From Borreliella japonica (lineage in GTDB: Bacteria; Spirochaetota; Spirochaetia; Borreliales; Borreliaceae), in contig NZ_FMTE01000002.1 of assembly GCF_900099615.1 (NCBI RefSeq), positions 368,730-432,729 of the forward strand: a DNA stretch of 64,000 nucleotides, in the 5' to 3' direction. The first letter of the stretch is position 1. Each line of letters begins with the position of its first letter. Both the position numbers and the translations under genes were made by a program. The notes below the pieces were generated by a model. The model was not told where the DNA came from and did no database searches. It saw nothing but the letters and a program-made list of their open reading frames with translations. Below are positions 9,860 to 19,874 of the stretch, in pieces.

Positions 9860-11409
9860 TTTATCTTTCCTCGCCTTAAAATAACATCACCAATATCATA
9901 AGTAAAAAGATCTCTCAAATCATTTAAACCCAAGTGCATTAAAGCCATTCTATCTATTCCAATCCCCCAAGCAATAACAGGAAGATCAATACCTAAAGGC
10001 TTTGTAACTTCTGGTCTAAAAATTCCACTTCCTCCAAGTTCAAACCATCCAAGAACAGGATGTTTTATATGCATTTCAATCGAAGGTTCGGTAAAGGGAA
10101 AATATGCAGGAACATATTTAACTTCTGTAGCGCCTGCAAGCTCTTTAGCAAAAATTTCAAGAAGGCCTAGTAAAGTTTTAATGCTAACACTATCCTCAAT
10201 AACAATCCCCTCAGTTTGATAAAAATCAACTCCGTGAGTTGCGTCTACTTGATCATATCTAAAACATCTAATAACTCCAAAATACCTGCTTGGATTTTTG
10301 GCATTAATTAATTGTTTTGCAGAAAGAACGGTGCCCTGAGTTCTTAAAACCAATCTCTTGGAAAGATCTTCGCTAAAGCTATATCTCCAACCTCTTGAGC
10401 CTGTTGAATATCCTGCTTCATGGACTGATTTTACATTAGAAAAATAAGGTTCGGGCAAAGATTTTTGAATACTGGGATCTGAAATGTAATAGGCATCCTT
10501 AATGTCACGAGATGGATGAAACTGAGGCATAAAAAGAGCATCGTTGTTGAAAAATTCTGTTTCTACTAAAGGACCATCAAACTCTTGAAAACCAAGACCT
10601 ACTAATTTGTCTTTAATTTTAGAAATATAATCTAAATAAGAATTAAACCGCCCAATAAAAGTTTTAGCTGATGGAATATGAATATTGTAAGCTCTAAATT
10701 TTTTATTCTCATACGTTTTATTTTTTAAAATTTCGGGAGTAAGCTTAGTAAGCTCATCTCCTGTTAATTTACTTTTCATTAAAAAATTTTTCACTTCCAA
10801 CCCAAAACCAGATAATCTAAACCTTAAATCAAGTTTTTCTATTATTTTAAAAAATACAGAATCTGCTCCTTTTTTCTTAGCAAAATTTGATATTAATAAA
10901 AGTTCTTCGGTTGTCAAGCTTTCTCTAAGAAGATCGGCACTTTTTGCTCTTTCTAACAAGACACGTATTTTTTGATAATTAGCCTCCAAGCCGTCTAAAC
11001 AATTTATAATAATCTGATTATTTAAACCAAGAGAAATAATACCCTCTTTTAATAAATTGCCAAATGCTTTTCTCACTTCTTTAACATCAAGATCAAGCTC
11101 TAAGGCTAAATTTGAAGCCAACACTGCCTTTTGAGATACTAGATTTATTATTTTTTCCTCAACAAATCCAGCTTTTAAAACGCTAAGGCCTCTTTCTGTT
11201 GCTTTATAAAATACATTTAATTTCCTATAAATTTCTTCAATAATCTTTTTGGAACTCAACCATTCAATCGTTTTATTTGCTTGACCTTCATTAAACCCTA
11301 ATTTTTCAATAATAATTGAAGCAGAAATATTATCCCCTTCTTCATTATTTAAAATTACCTTTATCTCAAGAGGATGTAATGTTTTTATTAAATTTAAATC
11401 TGCCTTCAT
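9847..11409 (-). CDS. pheS: Phenylalanyl-tRNA synthetase alpha chain, archaeal type
   Basis: This is the catalytic alpha subunit of PheRS. At 520 residues it is far longer than typical bacterial PheS (about 330-350). The N-terminal 200 residues are winged-helix-like repeats, as in archaeal and eukaryal alpha chains. The class II core has a motif 1-like GFQEFDGPLVETEFFNNDAL, motif 2 around FRYDQVDATHGVDFYQTEG and motif 3 in VIAWGIGIDRMALM. It follows the giant coiled-coil gene by 11 bases and overlaps pheT. Confidence 0.96.
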   Translation of the reverse strand: MKADLNLIKTLHPLEIKVILNNEEGDNISASIIIEKLGFNEGQANKTIEWLSSKKIIEEIYRKLNVFYKATERGLSVLKAGFVEEKIINLVSQKAVLASNLALELDLDVKEVRKAFGNLLKEGIISLGLNNQIIINCLDGLEANYQKIRVLLERAKSADLLRESLTTEELLLISNFAKKKGADSVFFKIIEKLDLRFRLSGFGLEVKNFLMKSKLTGDELTKLTPEILKNKTYENKKFRAYNIHIPSAKTFIGRFNSYLDYISKIKDKLVGLGFQEFDGPLVETEFFNNDALFMPQFHPSRDIKDAYYISDPSIQKSLPEPYFSNVKSVHEAGYSTGSRGWRYSFSEDLSKRLVLRTQGTVLSAKQLINAKNPSRYFGVIRCFRYDQVDATHGVDFYQTEGIVIEDSVSIKTLLGLLEIFAKELAGATEVKYVPAYFPFTEPSIEMHIKHPVLGWFELGGSGIFRPEVTKPLGIDLPVIAWGIGIDRMALMHLGLNDLRDLFTYDIGDVILRRGKIKCQR

Positions 11410-11420
11410 AAATATAACCT

Positions 11421-14400
11421 TTAATCACCCTTGTTACTTATGCCAAGCTCTAAAATAAGCTCAACTTCACCAATAGATAACTTAGTAGCTCTAGAAATCT
11501 CTTCAGCACTCCATCCTTGCCTCATTAATTTGATTACAGAATTCCTAACAGTTTCATTATTAAGACCAATATTATCTTGATACTTAGAATCTGTTTTAAC
11601 AAGAATGCCAAGAGTTTTTATTCTTTCTTCTGCTGCAATATTTAAATTCTCTAACCTTGTCTCAGATTTTACTACCTTCTCTCTCATAGTTAAAGTATTT
11701 TTCAATCTATTTTCAATATCTAAGAGCATTACCTTTAAATTCTGAGCATTAATAAACACTTCTTCTGACAATCCTTTATTTGATAAAAGATTAGAAACAA
11801 CATTTTCCATATCTTTGAGATTGTCTTTAAACTTAGAACTCTCTTTACTCAAAGTATTAAATCTTTTCTCTACTTCATTTATTAAATCAAAGTTTTTATC
11901 AATGGACTCTATAGTGCTCTTTAATATACTATCTTTATTGCTAATTCTTTCATAATTATCAAGAATACTTCTCTGCTCATCAGATATCTCTTTTATTTTA
12001 GCTTTATAAATTTGCATTTCATCATAAGATTCGATTAAACTCTTATATCTACTATCAAATGAAGAGTAAAATTCAAAAAATCTATTAAAATCATTCTTAA
12101 CAGCTTTAATAGATTCTTGTTCTAACTTTAACTCATTAAAAGTTTCAATAATGCCTAATGTTTCTTTTTGAATATTATAAAATTCTTTGTTAACGTTTTC
12201 AAAATTACTTTTATATTCCTGAGCAAGATCTATCTCATTTTTTAAAGTTTTCCATAATTTTTCCAACTTGTCCTTAAGAGAATAAGCCTCCAAAAATATT
12301 GAATTATTTTTTTCAAGCTCGGCATCCAGTTTTTTAAAATTTTCAATTTGAAAATTTATTTTATCATAACTATCTTCAAATTCTTTTCTCAAATCAAACT
12401 TATATTCAACCAAATTGTCTTTAATGTCGCTAATAAATTTATTAAATTTATTATCACAATTTAATACTTTAGATTCAAGTTCTAAAACATTAGCATCAAC
12501 CTCTCTCAATAATTCTTTATGATTTTTCTTGAATTCAACCTCAAATTTATCAATTTGTTCTTGCAAGTTATTCTTTACGGTTTCAATCTCTAATGTTGAA
12601 TGTTTTAAACTTTTTTTAAGCTCATCCTCAAGTAAATCAAACTCTGATTTTATAGACTTAGAAAACGAATTATATTCATTCTCAATTGATGTCTCAATAT
12701 TATTTCTATATAAACTAATTTTTTCAGAAAATTCTGAAATATTTTTATGCATTAATTCAATTTGACCCTCAAAGCTTTCCTTATCACTAGAAATCACATC
12801 AACCATTTCTCGCCTTACTTTATCAAGAGTAGAAGACAAAGTTGTAAATTCATGCTCCAACTTTTGATTAAGCTCAAAAATCCTATCTTCAAGATTCTTT
12901 TGCTGAGTTAAAAATTTCACTTCTGCTTGAACTAAGATGTCTTCGGTTTTTTTATTAACCCTTTCATCTATCTTTTCTACTTTAAAATCAACAAATTTTT
13001 CAAGATCTAAAACCTTAAGATTTAATGAATTACCAATATTTTTAAAGTCAAGATGAACTGATTGTTCAATTTTTTTAGCCTCACTTTGCAAATTGCCAAA
13101 AATCTCTTCAGCCCTAATCTCAAAACCATCTTTAAAGGATTCTAAACCAACCTTAAGATTAAGAATATCATTCTCAAACGATCTAATTCCAATCTCAGCA
13201 AGATTTATTCTCTCTTCTATTGTACTATAAGATTGTTCTTGCCAATTTTTTACATCATCTTTAATATTTAAAAACCAAGAATCAATAATGTTTTGCCTAT
13301 TATTTACAAAATCAATAAATTCATCTACTCTCCCGGTAATATTGGTTTCCATTAAAGCTATCTCACTCTCCATATCTTTTTTTTTAGAAAAAAATTCTTT
13401 AGTAAAATCCAAATAAAAATTTTCTTTATCATTTTTCATTTTTTCTTCAATATCTACTCGAAAGCTTTGAATAAGTTCTGTTTTGTTTTCCAAATTTTTA
13501 GATAAATCATATTCTAAATTTTGAATTTTATCATTATAAGAAGCAATAAAGTTTTCCAAAGAATATTTAAGCTCTTCGCCTCTAATTTTCAAATCTTTAA
13601 AAAAATCTTCTTCTAATAGTTTAAGATGCGATGAAACATTTTGATAAGACTCTTCTTTTAATCTAATAACATCCTTTTCAACATTATTTAAATCAGATTC
13701 AAGATTTTTAAGATTTTTCAGTTGAGATTCAAGTTCAAAAATCATCTCCTTATTTGAATGCTTAAACTCCTCACTTAAAGTTGCAATATAAGAATTCAAT
13801 CTCTCTAAAAACTCATTGTACATATCAGCATACTTCTTCTCAAGACTATCATATTGACTTAAAGCTAAATTATCAATGGCTTTAATTTTGTTGTCAATTT
13901 TATTCTCCAAATCCAATTGCCCTTCATTGCACCTTTCTTCAAGTTCAATGTATTTAAGATTAAAATCATTAGATATTTTATCAATACATTCATTCACTTT
14001 GGCATTCAAATTTTTCTCTATGCTATCAAAAGTATTTTCAATTGATTCTAAAGAATCAATTCTTTTATGAATTTCATTTTCATACTTCACAATGTCATCA
14101 TTAATTAAAGTATTTACTTTTTTTATACAAACCTCAAAATGATCTTTTATATTTTCTTCAACACTTACCTTAATCTCTCCAAATTGAGAATTTACAAAAC
14201 CGTAACAATCTTTAATTTTATCTCGCAATTCTTTTTCAAAATCTAAAATATCTTTTGATCTTTGCTCTATCATCTCAAAATTATGATCCATTTCAGAAAT
14301 CTTAATCTGCAAATTTTCATCATTGATTGTAAGTGTTTTATAGATTTCATCTCTAATTTTTGAAATAGCCCCCTCACTTTCAATTAAAAACGTAGAATAT

Positions 14401-17400
14401 CTCTCTTCAAAATTACTCTCAATAAGCTTAAATCTTTCCTTATAAAGATCATTTAAAAACTCAGATTTACTCTCAATATTATTTTTAAGATCATTTGTTA
14501 TCTCTCCAAATCTCTCTTTTGCCTGCATAATATCACTGTCAATCGTTCTCCTATAGTCAATTGCTTCCTCCAATCTAGATTTATAATACTGTTCAATTTC
14601 TTTAATAAACTCAGTAATTTTTGTCTCTCCATCATCTGTTAGATCTTTAACTTTCAATTCAAATTTTTCAACTTGATATTTTGACACATCAAAAGATTCT
14701 TTAAGTTTTTGAAGATTTTCATCCATACCCTTGCTAAGACTATCCATTCTGTCTGTTAATCTTCTATTTAAATTTTCAATCTCATGCATTATTTCATTTT
14801 CAAGTTTGCTAGAAATATTTTCTGAATACCCTCTATAATTAGATATCACCTCATTATATTTTTCATTAATTTCTTTGTTTATATCATTAAACTTTACACT
14901 AAGAGAATCAAGAGTAATATCTATATTAGCCTGAAAAGAAGCAATATCGGTTCTTTTATCCTGCAACAAACTATCAACTTCTTTAACAAATTCCTCTGAA
15001 TTATTTAAAACTACAGCAAACTTTTTTGACAAATTTTCCTCAAGTTCTCTAGTCTCTTTATTAAAATGGTTCATTATATCCTGTAAAAGCTCATCAGAAT
15101 ATATAGTACCCTGATTCCTAAACTCATCTATTTTCTCAAGATAATAACTCTCAAGACTTTCTATAGAAAATTTAAGCTCCTTGATTTTTGTAGTCACCTC
15201 AGAATCTATTAAATCTAGATCCACTTTGCCCGAAGACAATAAATTCTCAATTTTAACGGTTATTTCGTTCAATTTACCTTGCCAATCACTAAGCTTGCTG
15301 TCTACTTCATTGTTAATTGAATCTTTCCTGCTTAAAATATCTTTAGAAATTCTATCTAAAAAATCATCAATTTGCTTTTGATTATCCGATTTTATATTAG
15401 AGACAATTTGTAGTTTTGATTCAATAAATTCATTAAGATCAGATTTAAAATTATTTAAAATATCTTCTGATTCAATCTTGAAATCTTTTAATTTGTAATC
15501 ACATTCTTCAATCTTGCTTATAACAAAAGTATTCTTATCATCAAATTTCTTGTTCAAATCCTCAAGCATAAATAAACTTTTATCTTTAATTATTTCTGTT
15601 TGCCTATTAATAAATTCTTTAATTTCTAATACAGCCTCATTACTTTGTGAGTATGACATATCTTTTAATTCTTTATATTTTTCTATCACTAAACTTTCAA
15701 TATCACCTGTTTTTAACAAAACATATTCCATTCTATCGTTAACATCTTTTTCTAGATTTTCTATTTTTAAACTAGCAGATGAAAGTAATTCTTCACTAGA
15801 AATCTTAATATCAAGTAACGATTTATTTAAGGCAATAAGCTCATCTTTCCAACTACCATGCATATCAATAGCTTTTTTTTGAATATGATCTGAAAGATCA
15901 TTAAAAACACTCTCACTAAGCTCTATTCCCTTGTCTTTTTGAATCTGAATTAAACTTAAAAATTCTTCATTTGTTTTATTTATTTGAGATTCAATATTTT
16001 TTAAATTAGAATCCATTTCACTTTGCCACTTTGAATATTGAAGCTTATTTTCTTTTAGCTGACTAACAAAAATATTTACCTCATCGTAATAACGATCCTT
16101 AAACTCTACTATATTTTTACCAATTTCATCTTTAATGCCAACTAAACTAGTGTCAAAATCTCGCTTTAAAATTTCTTGTTTTTTTTCAAACACATTACAC
16201 AAAGATCCAATTTCATTTTCTAATTTTTTATTTAAATCTTGAAATTCTTGATAATTATTAATTACCTCTTGAGAGAGTGTGTCAAATTTTTCACCATAAA
16301 TTAAAGAAAACTCATCCATTTTCGCTGTTAATTTATCTGCAAGGCCTTTATATTTAGATTCTATTTGATCCTCGAATTTAAAACTTTTTGAATCTAAAGA
16401 TTCAAAAAGAGCCGTGTACTTGGCATTTATATTATCACTTAAATTTGAATATTTATTATTAAACTTGCCATCAATTTCTTCAAATTTAGAAATCAAATTA
16501 TCATTAAGCTTAATAAGCTTATCTTGAATATTTGAATCAACATCTAAAAGTTGAGATTCTGATTGCATTTTAAGTTGATTAATATCATTTTTAAAACTTT
16601 CACTAAATACTTCAATATCTAAACCAAACTTATTTTTAAATTCAAGATACAATCCATTAGAATCATCTTCAAGCTTCTTCATTAAATCAATAGTACCTGC
16701 CTGAACGCTTTCCATTTTAGAATTCAAATCTAATAAACTAAGCTCTACCCTTTCTCTTATACTTTCATCAACTTGACTTATTTTATCTTCATAATCCTCA
16801 TAAATATTTTTAAGATTCAATCCAACTTGAGATCTAAATTTATCAAAAACATCATCAACCTGCTCCTCATACTTTCCCATCTCTATTCGTATTGACTCCT
16901 CAAGCGAATTAATTCTTGAATAAACATTGTCCTTGAAAGAAGAACTCATGGAAGAAATTTCATCGTCCACCAAAACCAATTTATCCTCAAGTTTATCTTG
17001 AATTCCCTTAGAACGATCATCAACGTATGTAAAGATATCCTTAAACTTATTCTGTAATTCTTCATTTAGTCTATTTAAAATAAAATCTTCTTTCTCATTA
17101 ATCTTATTCTTTACGCTTTCCATAATAAGCTCTATAGAATCTTCTATTAACTTATATTTGTCTTCATAAAAATGAAAAGAACTTTCTATTTCTTTACTAT
17201 ATTTACCAATATTAAATTCAACTTTTTCAAGAAAATTGTTAAATTCTAAATCTAATTTCTCATTACCCTTAACTAAAATATCCTTTTTTCTCTCTTCAAT
17301 ATTTTCTAAATCTTTTGAATAAAGATTAATCTCTTTATTCAAATTATCCATTTTAAAAACAAGATTCTTAATATTAGTATCAAATTTTTCCCAACTAGCA

Positions 17401-17909
17401 ATTTTAATAGACTCAAGATTTTCTTTATTGGCTTTGTCAAATTTTTCTAACACTGAATTCAAATTTGATTCAACAAAATCAATTTGAGTATTAAATCCTT
17501 TTAAAGTTTTTGAAAGTTTATCTACTATCTTCCCATCAACTTGCAATCTTTGTATATTCTCTTGAACTTTAAAGGTCATTTCATCAAGATCTTTAAGCAT
17601 CGAATCATGATAAGCTATCTTTTTTTCAACCTCTGCAAAATCATTGCTTTTGTTTTTAATCTTTTGCTGAACTTCGTCAATCTTTTTTATTATTTCTATA
17701 CTAGATCTTTGATAAGCTTCCATATCAACAGCAAGATCATTAATCTCTTTTGTCTTATCTTCAATAAAATCTTCAAGATTAACCTTTGCAAGATCTATGA
17801 ACTTTTTAATTTTATCTAACGCTCTAGAACGTTTGTCATATTGCCTATAAACAAACAAAACTATTGAAACCAGAAAAAGGTTAACTAAAATAGTCGCAAA
17901 ATCTATCAT
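11421..17909 (-). CDS. Giant membrane-anchored coiled-coil protein (2162 residues)
   Basis: I cannot assign a function. The protein has one N-terminal membrane segment (about residues 5-21, LVNLFLVSIVLFVYR), a short basic patch, then nearly 2080 residues of almost uninterrupted heptad-like, Lys/Glu/Asp/Ser/Asn-rich coiled coil with few Pro or Trp. The last 45 residues differ: LMRQGWSAEEISRATKLSIG followed by a short helix looks like a small helix-turn-helix. With the anchor at the N-terminus, the rod and tail are probably cytoplasmic. I recall a database family called SpiroCoCo for such spirochaete proteins, unverified. It sits between a HAD hydrolase (19-base gap) and pheS (11-base gap). No frameshift is visible. 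Confidence 0.9.
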   Translation of the reverse strand: MIDFATILVNLFLVSIVLFVYRQYDKRSRALDKIKKFIDLAKVNLEDFIEDKTKEINDLAVDMEAYQRSSIEIIKKIDEVQQKIKNKSNDFAEVEKKIAYHDSMLKDLDEMTFKVQENIQRLQVDGKIVDKLSKTLKGFNTQIDFVESNLNSVLEKFDKANKENLESIKIASWEKFDTNIKNLVFKMDNLNKEINLYSKDLENIEERKKDILVKGNEKLDLEFNNFLEKVEFNIGKYSKEIESSFHFYEDKYKLIEDSIELIMESVKNKINEKEDFILNRLNEELQNKFKDIFTYVDDRSKGIQDKLEDKLVLVDDEISSMSSSFKDNVYSRINSLEESIRIEMGKYEEQVDDVFDKFRSQVGLNLKNIYEDYEDKISQVDESIRERVELSLLDLNSKMESVQAGTIDLMKKLEDDSNGLYLEFKNKFGLDIEVFSESFKNDINQLKMQSESQLLDVDSNIQDKLIKLNDNLISKFEEIDGKFNNKYSNLSDNINAKYTALFESLDSKSFKFEDQIESKYKGLADKLTAKMDEFSLIYGEKFDTLSQEVINNYQEFQDLNKKLENEIGSLCNVFEKKQEILKRDFDTSLVGIKDEIGKNIVEFKDRYYDEVNIFVSQLKENKLQYSKWQSEMDSNLKNIESQINKTNEEFLSLIQIQKDKGIELSESVFNDLSDHIQKKAIDMHGSWKDELIALNKSLLDIKISSEELLSSASLKIENLEKDVNDRMEYVLLKTGDIESLVIEKYKELKDMSYSQSNEAVLEIKEFINRQTEIIKDKSLFMLEDLNKKFDDKNTFVISKIEECDYKLKDFKIESEDILNNFKSDLNEFIESKLQIVSNIKSDNQKQIDDFLDRISKDILSRKDSINNEVDSKLSDWQGKLNEITVKIENLLSSGKVDLDLIDSEVTTKIKELKFSIESLESYYLEKIDEFRNQGTIYSDELLQDIMNHFNKETRELEENLSKKFAVVLNNSEEFVKEVDSLLQDKRTDIASFQANIDITLDSLSVKFNDINKEINEKYNEVISNYRGYSENISSKLENEIMHEIENLNRRLTDRMDSLSKGMDENLQKLKESFDVSKYQVEKFELKVKDLTDDGETKITEFIKEIEQYYKSRLEEAIDYRRTIDSDIMQAKERFGEITNDLKNNIESKSEFLNDLYKERFKLIESNFEERYSTFLIESEGAISKIRDEIYKTLTINDENLQIKISEMDHNFEMIEQRSKDILDFEKELRDKIKDCYGFVNSQFGEIKVSVEENIKDHFEVCIKKVNTLINDDIVKYENEIHKRIDSLESIENTFDSIEKNLNAKVNECIDKISNDFNLKYIELEERCNEGQLDLENKIDNKIKAIDNLALSQYDSLEKKYADMYNEFLERLNSYIATLSEEFKHSNKEMIFELESQLKNLKNLESDLNNVEKDVIRLKEESYQNVSSHLKLLEEDFFKDLKIRGEELKYSLENFIASYNDKIQNLEYDLSKNLENKTELIQSFRVDIEEKMKNDKENFYLDFTKEFFSKKKDMESEIALMETNITGRVDEFIDFVNNRQNIIDSWFLNIKDDVKNWQEQSYSTIEERINLAEIGIRSFENDILNLKVGLESFKDGFEIRAEEIFGNLQSEAKKIEQSVHLDFKNIGNSLNLKVLDLEKFVDFKVEKIDERVNKKTEDILVQAEVKFLTQQKNLEDRIFELNQKLEHEFTTLSSTLDKVRREMVDVISSDKESFEGQIELMHKNISEFSEKISLYRNNIETSIENEYNSFSKSIKSEFDLLEDELKKSLKHSTLEIETVKNNLQEQIDKFEVEFKKNHKELLREVDANVLELESKVLNCDNKFNKFISDIKDNLVEYKFDLRKEFEDSYDKINFQIENFKKLDAELEKNNSIFLEAYSLKDKLEKLWKTLKNEIDLAQEYKSNFENVNKEFYNIQKETLGIIETFNELKLEQESIKAVKNDFNRFFEFYSSFDSRYKSLIESYDEMQIYKAKIKEISDEQRSILDNYERISNKDSILKSTIESIDKNFDLINEVEKRFNTLSKESSKFKDNLKDMENVVSNLLSNKGLSEEVFINAQNLKVMLLDIENRLKNTLTMREKVVKSETRLENLNIAAEERIKTLGILVKTDSKYQDNIGLNNETVRNSVIKLMRQGWSAEEISRATKLSIGEVELILELGISNKGD

Positions 17910-17928
17910 AAAATATTTTACCCATATT

Positions 17929-18615
17929 CTATATATTCAAACGTATATATTCTCTCAAATCTTTATAATCATGAAAAATAAAATCAATCATCTCCTTGCA
18001 ATTTATATTCTTTTTTGAAAAAAAAGCTGTTTTCATTGAAACATTTTTAGCCCCTAAAATGTCATATTCATAAGAATTCCCTACATACAAAATATTATCA
18101 CTACTTAAATTCAAATCCTCAATAACTTTTAAAAAAGGCGCTTTATGTGGCTTTAAATATCCAGTATCTTCTGAAGAATAAAGAATATCCCAAAAACTGT
18201 CTTGAATGCCCAGTAAATTTTTGACACGACCTAAAATAGGAAAGTCTGACATTACACCTAATTTTATTCCCCTAAATTTAAGCCAATAGATTAAATCTTG
18301 AACTCCAAGATATGGTTTTAGCTTCTTAAACTTATTGCTAAAACTCTGACTATAATATATTTTATTTAATAAAAAAGCACACCGATTCTCATCAAGATTT
18401 AAATGTTGAGAAAGCATTGCAACCTGAATAGAAAACAATTCATTCCTATTTGAAGGTGAAAATTGATTGTTTTGTAAAACTCGTATTTTTTTCCTAATTT
18501 GTTTAAAGGCCAAGAAAAACTTGACATTAGTTAAAAATTCAAAAAACATTAATTTATTTCTATCCACTTCAGGATACAAGGTGCCATCTAAATCAAATAT
18601 TACAGCTTTAATCAT
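17929..18615 (-). CDS. HAD-superfamily hydrolase
   Basis: This is a small-molecule phosphatase-like protein of unknown substrate, 228 residues. Motif I is the nucleophile signature VIFDLDGTLYP at residues 5-15. Motif II is MSDFP near 121-125. Motif IV is YVGNSYEYDILGAKN, where the first acidic residue usual in GDS is Asn and the later Asp is kept. The cap is helical and inserted after motif I, as in the phosphoglycolate-phosphatase-like group. Its start overlaps the preceding gene's stop by four bases, so it belongs to the der-pheT run. Confidence 0.85.
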   Translation of the reverse strand: MIKAVIFDLDGTLYPEVDRNKLMFFEFLTNVKFFLAFKQIRKKIRVLQNNQFSPSNRNELFSIQVAMLSQHLNLDENRCAFLLNKIYYSQSFSNKFKKLKPYLGVQDLIYWLKFRGIKLGVMSDFPILGRVKNLLGIQDSFWDILYSSEDTGYLKPHKAPFLKVIEDLNLSSDNILYVGNSYEYDILGAKNVSMKTAFFSKKNINCKEMIDFIFHDYKDLREYIRLNI

Positions 18616-19874
18616 GACGATTGATTATTTGCCTTTATAGGTATAAATACTATCGGTAAATTTTCAGGAATCTTAACTCTAACTAAATGAATATAAGATT
18701 TTGGATATCTTTTTTGAAGAGACTTTATTGAAGTTTCAGCATTAACCTCGTTAACAGAAACTCTAAAAATTCTATTTTCATCAAGAAATGGAAGAAATAA
18801 AACAACATGTTTATGAAGCATCATACTTGATGAATTGCTAACACCTGTGCTAATAGATCCAAAATAAATATATCCAGGCTCATCTAAAGCCAGACTGTAT
18901 AATATAAACTCTAAATTTTCAATTTTATAGCCACGATTGTCAATATAATCGAAAAACTTAATATTATTGACATCATTTTCCTTAATTTTAGATAAATTTA
19001 AATCCATATTAATATTATTTATCCTATAGGCAATATTACGAATCCAATCAAGGCCAAAAAAAGGATCCTTATTAAATTCGTAGTTTTTAGTAAAAACACC
19101 ACCTCTAACACCAATATGTCTAAGCTTAAGGTCATTAATTCTTAAAAGTCGTCCCGTCATTGATTTATAAATCGAATCCGCCACCCATTTAACAAATCCT
19201 GAACAATTAAATCCCACAGGATCCTTTTGCAACAAGCCAGTTTTTATATGCACCATTTTGCCATACTCATCCATTGCGCCATCAACAACCTCAGCAATGG
19301 GAAAAAATGCAAGAGCCTTTCTTAAACCAATTACCATATTAAAAATATTTTTATAAATATCAAAATATTCAGGAATAAAATATCTAAAATCAATAACCTT
19401 AGAAATATAATTTATTATATTTCTAAGGGAAATTACTGCAATGTCTTCAATCTTAAAAGGCAATTTAACATCTTTATAAATTAAAGTATTTACTAAATAA
19501 AAATCAGCACTAGAAGAAAATTTTGCAGACTTTATTCTAATAAACGTATCCCCTCTGTTTATAAAAAATATTTTTATCTGTTCAATACCATCTTTGCCTA
19601 CTTTAATCACATAAGACCCTGGAAAAATATAATCCACATTCTTTCTTTTATTAAAAAAAGAATAGTAAACATACTCAGAAGAAACTACACTTGAAACTTC
19701 AATGTAATAATTTTCTGTAATAAAATGCTTAATTGGACTTATTTTTTTTTGCACATAGCTCGAATTAAAATATTTTAAATACTTAGTCCTTATATCAAAA
19801 TCATAAAAAAAACTCTCATCAAGTGCAAAAAGATTTAGACTCTTAATTATTAAGAATAAAAATATATATTTCAC
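18612..19874 (-). CDS. Secreted protein with an NlpC/P60-like Cys motif
   Basis: The protein has 420 residues with a signal peptide (1-18, KYIFLFLIIKSLNLFA then LDES). The N-terminal half is beta-rich and unrecognised. In the second half, NCSGFVKWVAD (223-233) resembles the DCSGFV active-site Cys motif of NlpC/P60 papain-like peptidases, and a His-rich strand (MMLHKHVVLFLP, His354/His356) follows about 130 residues later, in the right order for the catalytic His. A periplasmic peptidoglycan or peptide hydrolase role is an inference. The insertion between Cys and His is longer than usual, so it may be a divergent or inactive relative. It overlaps der and the HAD gene by four bases each. Confidence 0.75.
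   Translation of the reverse strand: MKYIFLFLIIKSLNLFALDESFFYDFDIRTKYLKYFNSSYVQKKISPIKHFITENYYIEVSSVVSSEYVYYSFFNKRKNVDYIFPGSYVIKVGKDGIEQIKIFFINRGDTFIRIKSAKFSSSADFYLVNTLIYKDVKLPFKIEDIAVISLRNIINYISKVIDFRYFIPEYFDIYKNIFNMVIGLRKALAFFPIAEVVDGAMDEYGKMVHIKTGLLQKDPVGFNCSGFVKWVADSIYKSMTGRLLRINDLKLRHIGVRGGVFTKNYEFNKDPFFGLDWIRNIAYRINNINMDLNLSKIKENDVNNIKFFDYIDNRGYKIENLEFILYSLALDEPGYIYFGSISTGVSNSSSMMLHKHVVLFLPFLDENRIFRVSVNEVNAETSIKSLQKRYPKSYIHLVRVKIPENLPIVFIPIKANNQSS

Noticed and set aside
15514-15882. 122-codon plus-strand open frame inside the giant coiled-coil gene
   Set aside because: It is the antisense shadow of a strongly biased coiled-coil gene, with hydrophobic Ser/Leu/Ile-rich sequence and no ribosome site.
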